Assembly (NCBI GenBank): GCA_051001135.1 | Contig: JBPCNO010000170.1 | Location: 1 to 8,962 of the forward strand | Origin: CAWHMN01 sp051001135 | Lineage (GTDB): Bacteria > Acidobacteriota > Terriglobia > Terriglobales > Acidobacteriaceae | Direction: 5' to 3' | DNA length: 8,962 nucleotides | Shown: one piece after another, positions 5,016 to 8,962 of the stretch | How positions within the stretch are numbered: the first letter of the stretch is position 1 | Layout of the letters: the number at the start of each line of letters is the position of its first letter | Translations under genes and position numbers: made by a program | The notes under the pieces: model-generated | The model's database searches: none | What the model was told of the DNA's origin: nothing | What the model saw: the letters and a program-made list of their open reading frames with translations, nothing else

Positions 5016-8000
5016 ATGAAACCCCTTCGATTCATCCGTTCTCTGTCGCTTATGCTGATGGTTTTCGCGGTCTCGGCAGCCATCTGCCAGACGGTAACCG
5101 GCAGCGTCAGCGGAGTGGTGACGGATCCCAGCGGAGCCGTAGTAGTGGGCGCGACCGTGACAGCACAGAACACCACCACGGGCGTTTCCACCCCGACCGC
5201 TACCAATGCCGCCGGCGCATACAGTATCCGCTTTCTTCCCATCGGACAGTACCAGATCACCGCCAGCGCGAAGGGATTTCAGAGCGCTGCGTATCCTTCT
5301 TTCTCCCTTGAGGTCGACCAGACCGCGAAGGTCGATATTCGGCTGAATGTGGGCTCTGAGGCGCAGACGACCACAGTGCAGGGAGAGCTGGCGCCCATTC
5401 TGAACACCAATGACGCGTCCCTGGGCATCGCGCTGACCAGCACGCAGATCCAGACGATCCCGCTGAACGGGCGCAACTTTTCCAGCGTGACGCTGTTCCA
5501 GCCGGGCGCGGTGAATACGGACCCCACAGGGTTGACCGGCAACAATGCAATCGAGCGCAACAATTACAACAGTGGCATCGTCGCCATCAATGGAAACCGC
5601 GCCCAGGCGAACAACTACACGCTTGACGGCATTGATCAGAACGAGCCGCAAAACAACCTGATCGCTTATAATCCTGCGCCGGACGCCATCGAGCAGATCA
5701 AGGTGATCTCGGCCAACGCGCCGGCCGAGTACGGCAACGTGAACGGCGGCGATGTTTTGACTGTACTAAAGAGCGGGACGAACCAGTTCCATGGGTCGCT
5801 CTACGGCTATCTGGAGAACCAGAACCTGAACGCGAATAGCTGGAGCAACAAATTTCAGACCCCAATCGTTCCGCGAAATCCCTATACGCAAACCATCTTT
5901 GGCGGCACGCTCGGCGGTCCGATCAAGCACAACAAGCTGTTCTTCTTCGCGGATTATGAAGGCGTGCGCGAGCACACCGGCGGCACCGCTCTGGACAGCG
6001 TGATTCCCACAGCAATGCGCTCCGGCGACTTCTCCGCCCTGCTCTCGGGCGCAAATCCCATCCAGCTCTACGACTCGCAGAACGGCTATGCGCCGTATGT
6101 CAAGAACCAGAACGTACCCATCCTGAACCCGGTGGCGCAGTTCCTCTTCGCGCATCCCGAATTTTATCCATTGCCGAATGCAGCACCCACAGATGGGATC
6201 GCGGCGAACAACTATCAGGGTCCGAATCGCAAATCGACGGTCAACAATCAGGGCGACATTAAGATCGAGTGGGACCCGCGCCCGGCGGACAAGATTACCG
6301 GCTTCTATGGCCAGTCCAATGCATTCGACAACCAGGTTGCCGTGCTGGCGATCAGCTTCCCCCCGCAGAACATTTACCCCACCAAGCTGGGAGGCGCCAC
6401 CTGGATCCACACCTTCTCGCCCTCGGTGATTAACGAGGCGCGCATCGGCTTCACCCGCGTCCGCTGGGACAACAGCATCCCCACCGACCCTACGGGCGCG
6501 TTTGGTCTGAAGGGAGATTCGATCGTCGGCGTCCCGTTCGGCACACAGATCTATCCCGGATTTTCAGGCCAGAGCATCAGTAACAACATCAGCTACATAG
6601 GCACGAACGCGAACACGCAGATCCTGCGCGACAACACCTTCAGCTATGGCGACAATCTGACCTGGCAGCGCGGCGTACACCTCATCAGCATGGGCGTGCA
6701 GGCGATCCGCTATCAACAGAATTACATCAACGCCGGCAACTTCGGGTCGCTGGGCCAATTCAGCTACACGGGGCAATTTACGTCTAACCCAAATGTAGCC
6801 AGCGACGCCGCCACCCAGGCGCCAGGCTATGGTCCGGCGGATTTCGTTCTGAACCGGATCAGCGAGGCGACGCTGGGCACGCCCGGCGGACTGGTAGGCA
6901 ACCGTCAGTGGCGCACCGCCGGTTTCATTCAGGACGATTGGAAGATCCTGCCCACGCTGACCATCAACCTGGGCCTGCGCTACGAGTATGACCAGCCCTG
7001 GTACGAGGTAAACGACAAGACAGCGAACGTGCTGCTGGATACCGGCACCGTGATCTACGCCGGTCCAATCCCCGCAAACGCACCGCCGGGCACGCAGCGT
7101 TGCGGCAATCGAGCCTGCTACCAGCCGAATTACAAGCAGTTCATGCCGCGGGTCGGCTTCGCCTTGCAGATCAAACCGCAGTTCGTGCTGCGTGGAGGAT
7201 ACGGCGCCACCAGCTTCTTCGAGGGCAATGCCGGCAACCAGCGCCTCACCTCCAGCCCACCCTTCGTGCTGGTCAGCGATAAGAAGTCGCTGAGCCCGAC
7301 GACCACCGGCGGCGGCACGCCTTATACGGTGCAGGAAGGGTTCAGCTCCTCGCCCGGCGACATCAACTACTCCGGGCAAGGCTATGGCGCATGGCCGCAG
7401 CACATCCAGCCGGCCTACATTCAGGAGTTCAACCTGACCACGGAATACGCCCTCAACAACACCACGTCGTTGTCGGTCGGGTATCTTGGCGAGACAGGGC
7501 AGCACCTGATCGACTATCGCAATGGCAACCAGTTGACGTCATTTGATGCCGTAGCTCCCTATGTGAACCTTGTGGGTCAGGGCGGTACGCTGCTGGTGAC
7601 CGAGTCCGAGGCCATGATGAACTACAACGCCGCCCAGGCTACGCTGCGGCAGCGTTTGAGCCGCGGCTTCGAATACACGGTGAACTACACCTACGCCCGG
7701 GCGATGACGAATAGCTCCGGCAACTATGGAAACTCAGGCATCAGCGGATCGAACGGAGCCTTTCAAAATGCCTACAACAGCCATGCGGACTATGGTCCGG
7801 CGGGCACGGATGTACGGCACAATCTATCGGCTGTGGGGGTGTACGCCCTGCCCTTTGGGCACGGAAGGCAGTTCGGCTCCGGGGTGAACCGCGTGGTCGA
7901 TGAGGCGATCGGCGGCTGGTCGCTCTCTGGCTCCGTGATTGCGTATTCTGGTTTCCCCATTACTATCAACGCTCCGGGGGAGAGCAACACCAACACCTAC

Positions 8001-8396
8001 GGTCAGGCGCGCGCTAACCAGTACCGTAAATTCAAGATCGTCAATCGGGGTGTTGGGCATTGGTGGGGTACGGACCCCTCCGTCACGCCCTGCCAAACAC
8101 CTGGCCAGGATAACAGGGTATGCGCCTATGGCGCGGCAGCTATCAACACCTTCGGTACCGCGAGGGTGAACAGCGAACGCGCTCCGGGGTATGAGCAGAT
8201 CGACAGCTCCGCGTTCAAGGACTTCCACATCACGGAGGGCCAAGTGATCGGTTTCCGCGCGGATTTCTTTAACTTATTCAATATTGCGAGCTATAAGAAT
8301 CCGGATAACAGCATTACCGATACCAACTTTGGTCAGATTACAGACGTGCGGTCGCCGCCCCGGCAGATCCAGTTCTCTCTGCATTACATCTTCTAG
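5016..8396 (+). CDS. TonB-dependent receptor, Oar-like, with carboxypeptidase-regulatory-like domain
   Basis: A 1126-residue outer-membrane protein. Residues 1 to about 25 are a signal peptide (basic MKPLRFIR, hydrophobic core, AVSAA). Residues 27-112 form a carboxypeptidase-regulatory-like Ig-type domain (SGVVTDPSGAVVVGATV, NAAGAYSIRFLPIGQYQI, AKGFQ). The plug domain follows at about 125-260, with IPLNGRNFSSVTLFQPGA, INGNRAQANNYTLDGID, AEYGNVNGGD and KSGTNQFHGS. The rest is a large beta-barrel that includes FGGTLGGPIKHNK and FFFADYEG (295-317) and ends FRADFFNLFN...FSLHYIF with the C-terminal phenylalanine expected for outer-membrane assembly. I see no clear TonB box. The ATG at 5016 is chosen over a TTG at 4977 because GGAGG lies ten bases before it and a signal peptide begins there. 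Family members are abundant in Acidobacteriota and are thought to import large organic substrates or act in adhesion; the ligand is unknown. It has its own promoter, divergent from the cutC unit. Confidence 0.92.
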   Translation: MKPLRFIRSLSLMLMVFAVSAAICQTVTGSVSGVVTDPSGAVVVGATVTAQNTTTGVSTPTATNAAGAYSIRFLPIGQYQITASAKGFQSAAYPSFSLEVDQTAKVDIRLNVGSEAQTTTVQGELAPILNTNDASLGIALTSTQIQTIPLNGRNFSSVTLFQPGAVNTDPTGLTGNNAIERNNYNSGIVAINGNRAQANNYTLDGIDQNEPQNNLIAYNPAPDAIEQIKVISANAPAEYGNVNGGDVLTVLKSGTNQFHGSLYGYLENQNLNANSWSNKFQTPIVPRNPYTQTIFGGTLGGPIKHNKLFFFADYEGVREHTGGTALDSVIPTAMRSGDFSALLSGANPIQLYDSQNGYAPYVKNQNVPILNPVAQFLFAHPEFYPLPNAAPTDGIAANNYQGPNRKSTVNNQGDIKIEWDPRPADKITGFYGQSNAFDNQVAVLAISFPPQNIYPTKLGGATWIHTFSPSVINEARIGFTRVRWDNSIPTDPTGAFGLKGDSIVGVPFGTQIYPGFSGQSISNNISYIGTNANTQILRDNTFSYGDNLTWQRGVHLISMGVQAIRYQQNYINAGNFGSLGQFSYTGQFTSNPNVASDAATQAPGYGPADFVLNRISEATLGTPGGLVGNRQWRTAGFIQDDWKILPTLTINLGLRYEYDQPWYEVNDKTANVLLDTGTVIYAGPIPANAPPGTQRCGNRACYQPNYKQFMPRVGFALQIKPQFVLRGGYGATSFFEGNAGNQRLTSSPPFVLVSDKKSLSPTTTGGGTPYTVQEGFSSSPGDINYSGQGYGAWPQHIQPAYIQEFNLTTEYALNNTTSLSVGYLGETGQHLIDYRNGNQLTSFDAVAPYVNLVGQGGTLLVTESEAMMNYNAAQATLRQRLSRGFEYTVNYTYARAMTNSSGNYGNSGISGSNGAFQNAYNSHADYGPAGTDVRHNLSAVGVYALPFGHGRQFGSGVNRVVDEAIGGWSLSGSVIAYSGFPITINAPGESNTNTYGQARANQYRKFKIVNRGVGHWWGTDPSVTPCQTPGQDNRVCAYGAAAINTFGTARVNSERAPGYEQIDSSAFKDFHITEGQVIGFRADFFNLFNIASYKNPDNSITDTNFGQITDVRSPPRQIQFSLHYIF
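8393..8396. other. CTAG palindrome serving as stop for two convergent genes
   Basis: The receptor ends with TAG at 8394-8396 and the YciI gene ends on the opposite strand with TAG at 8395-8393, so the two reading frames overlap by four bases in one self-complementary tetramer. No room remains for a terminator between them. Confidence 0.9.
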
Positions 8397-8797
8397 CTGT
8401 ACGTCTTCTCGTCTGTACGGCCGCCAGGGATTGCCGCAGGGCACCACTCCGGCAGTCCTGCGATCTCGACCAGCGGGCGGATTTCGACGGTTCCCTTGCG
8501 TGCGCTTGGAATCTGCGTGGCAATCCCGATCGCATCGTCCAGGTCCTTGGCTTCGATCAGAAAGTATCCGCCAAGCTGCTCGCGCGTCTCCGCGAACGGG
8601 CCATCGGTCACCAGCCGCTTGTCCTTGCGCACCTGAACGCTGGTAGCGGTCGATACAGATTGCAGCGGGTTCGCGGCCAGATACTGACCGCTCGCCTTGA
8701 GTCGATGTGCGAGCTGGGTTGAGTCCTGGTAACACTGTTCCCGCTCGGCATCAGTCCAGGCCTGCTCCGCATCATAAATCAGCAACATGTACGTCAT
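8393..8797 (-). CDS. YciI-like (DGPF domain) protein
   Basis: A 134-residue protein of the YCII-related family, a small dimeric ferredoxin-like fold of unknown biochemical role. Visible features are MTYMLLIYDAEQAW at the N-terminus, the name-giving DGPF at 65-68 followed by AETREQLGGYF (69-79) and IEAKDLDDAI (81-90), and GTVEIRPL at 102-109. The tail after residue 110 runs a little longer than typical. The ATG at 8797 is chosen because GGAGG precedes it by six bases; a start at 8827 would add ten unconserved residues. DGPF proteins are often encoded next to an ECF sigma factor, but here the upstream same-strand neighbour is a transporter and the downstream neighbour is the convergent receptor. 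Its TAG stop overlaps the receptor's TAG stop. The family is confident; no reaction can be assigned. Confidence 0.87.
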   Translation of the reverse strand: MTYMLLIYDAEQAWTDAEREQCYQDSTQLAHRLKASGQYLAANPLQSVSTATSVQVRKDKRLVTDGPFAETREQLGGYFLIEAKDLDDAIGIATQIPSARKGTVEIRPLVEIAGLPEWCPAAIPGGRTDEKTYS

Positions 8798-8881
8798 CGT
8801 GTTCCTCCATCCGTTAGTTAATCGCACGGCGAGCCCTCAAATCGACAACTCGACGGAATTTTTGCGGTGCAGGGAAGACGG

Positions 8882-8962
8882 TTAGGCAGGTTCCCCCGAA
8901 GGTAAGCGCCTGAGCAAGCCGCCCATGTTCAGCCCCTGGACCATAATCGGGAAGACCACCAC
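8882..8962 (-). CDS. Probable Na+/H+ antiporter (CPA1 type), C-terminal fragment
   Basis: Only the last 26 codons before a TAA stop lie in the window; the gene continues beyond base 8962. The residues VVVFPIMVQGLNMGGLLRRL resemble the last transmembrane helix and end of NhaP-type cation:proton antiporters, where a VVFxIxVQGLT-x-GPLLRRL-like ending is common. A short polar tail follows. Such inner-membrane proteins exchange Na+ or K+ for protons. The gene lies 84 bases upstream of the YciI gene on the same strand and could be co-transcribed with it. The assignment rests on a short stretch, so another polytopic transporter is possible. Confidence 0.62.
   Translation of the reverse strand: MVVFPIMVQGLNMGGLLRRLPSGEPA

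Noticed and set aside
5085..5090. C24 of the receptor as a lipoprotein cysteine
   Set aside because: The preceding residues are A-A-I; isoleucine at -1 does not fit a lipobox, so ordinary signal peptidase I cleavage is more likely.
4862..5311. A 149-codon plus-strand open frame beginning in the intergenic region
   Set aside because: No Shine-Dalgarno site precedes it, and most of it overlaps the receptor in another frame with low-complexity Arg/Ser/His residues.
4902..5651. A 249-codon minus-strand open frame spanning the receptor promoter and 5' end
   Set aside because: It is antisense to the signal peptide and plug region and shows no protein family features.
6564..7505. A 313-codon open frame on the minus strand inside the receptor gene
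   Set aside because: It lies wholly antisense to the well-supported beta-barrel coding sequence, has no recognisable domain, and is expected from the high GC content.
8397..8419. Direct repeat CTGTACG at 8397-8403 and 8413-8419
   Set aside because: Both copies lie in the 3' coding end of the YciI gene and are most simply explained by its codons.

Overview
This window is GC-rich and densely coded. It most likely comes from an Acidobacteriota genome (Terriglobia type, such as Granulicella, Edaphobacter or Terriglobus). The main clue is the 1126-residue Oar-like TonB-dependent receptor at 5016-8396, with an N-terminal carboxypeptidase-regulatory-like domain, a large expanded family in that phylum. 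This placement is inferred from protein style only; no rRNA or other taxonomic marker is present.

Layout. Left part, plus strand: the last 44 codons of a short-chain dehydrogenase (1-135), then a complete fold-III PLP enzyme of the D-threonine aldolase / D-serine dehydratase-like family (227-1321, TTG start). Converging on it from the minus strand is a putative three-gene unit, read right to left: a CutC-family TIM barrel (about 4628 down to 3852), a DeoR/GlpR-type repressor (3745 to 2960) and an N-acyl-D-amino-acid deacylase (2894 to 1362). A 387-base divergent intergenic region (4629-5015) holds several dyads, a phased direct repeat and a good sigma70-like promoter pointing at the receptor gene. 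Right part, minus strand: a YciI/DGPF protein (8797 to 8393) whose stop codon shares a CTAG palindrome with the receptor's stop, and the final 26 codons of a probable Na+/H+ antiporter (from the window end to 8882).

How the genes may work together. The deacylase would release free D-amino acids from N-acyl-D-amino acids. The PLP enzyme would cleave or deaminate D-amino acids, especially beta-hydroxy ones, and the dehydrogenase could act on a hydroxy or keto intermediate. The DeoR regulator lies between cutC and the deacylase gene and is the natural candidate to control the locus. The receptor could import the substrate across the outer membrane, but only adjacency supports that. No mobile element, CRISPR array, tRNA, rRNA or prophage feature is visible. 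The best candidate for something undescribed is the D-amino-acid locus, with CutC and a DeoR regulator as unexpected members; nothing here amounts to a clearly novel system.
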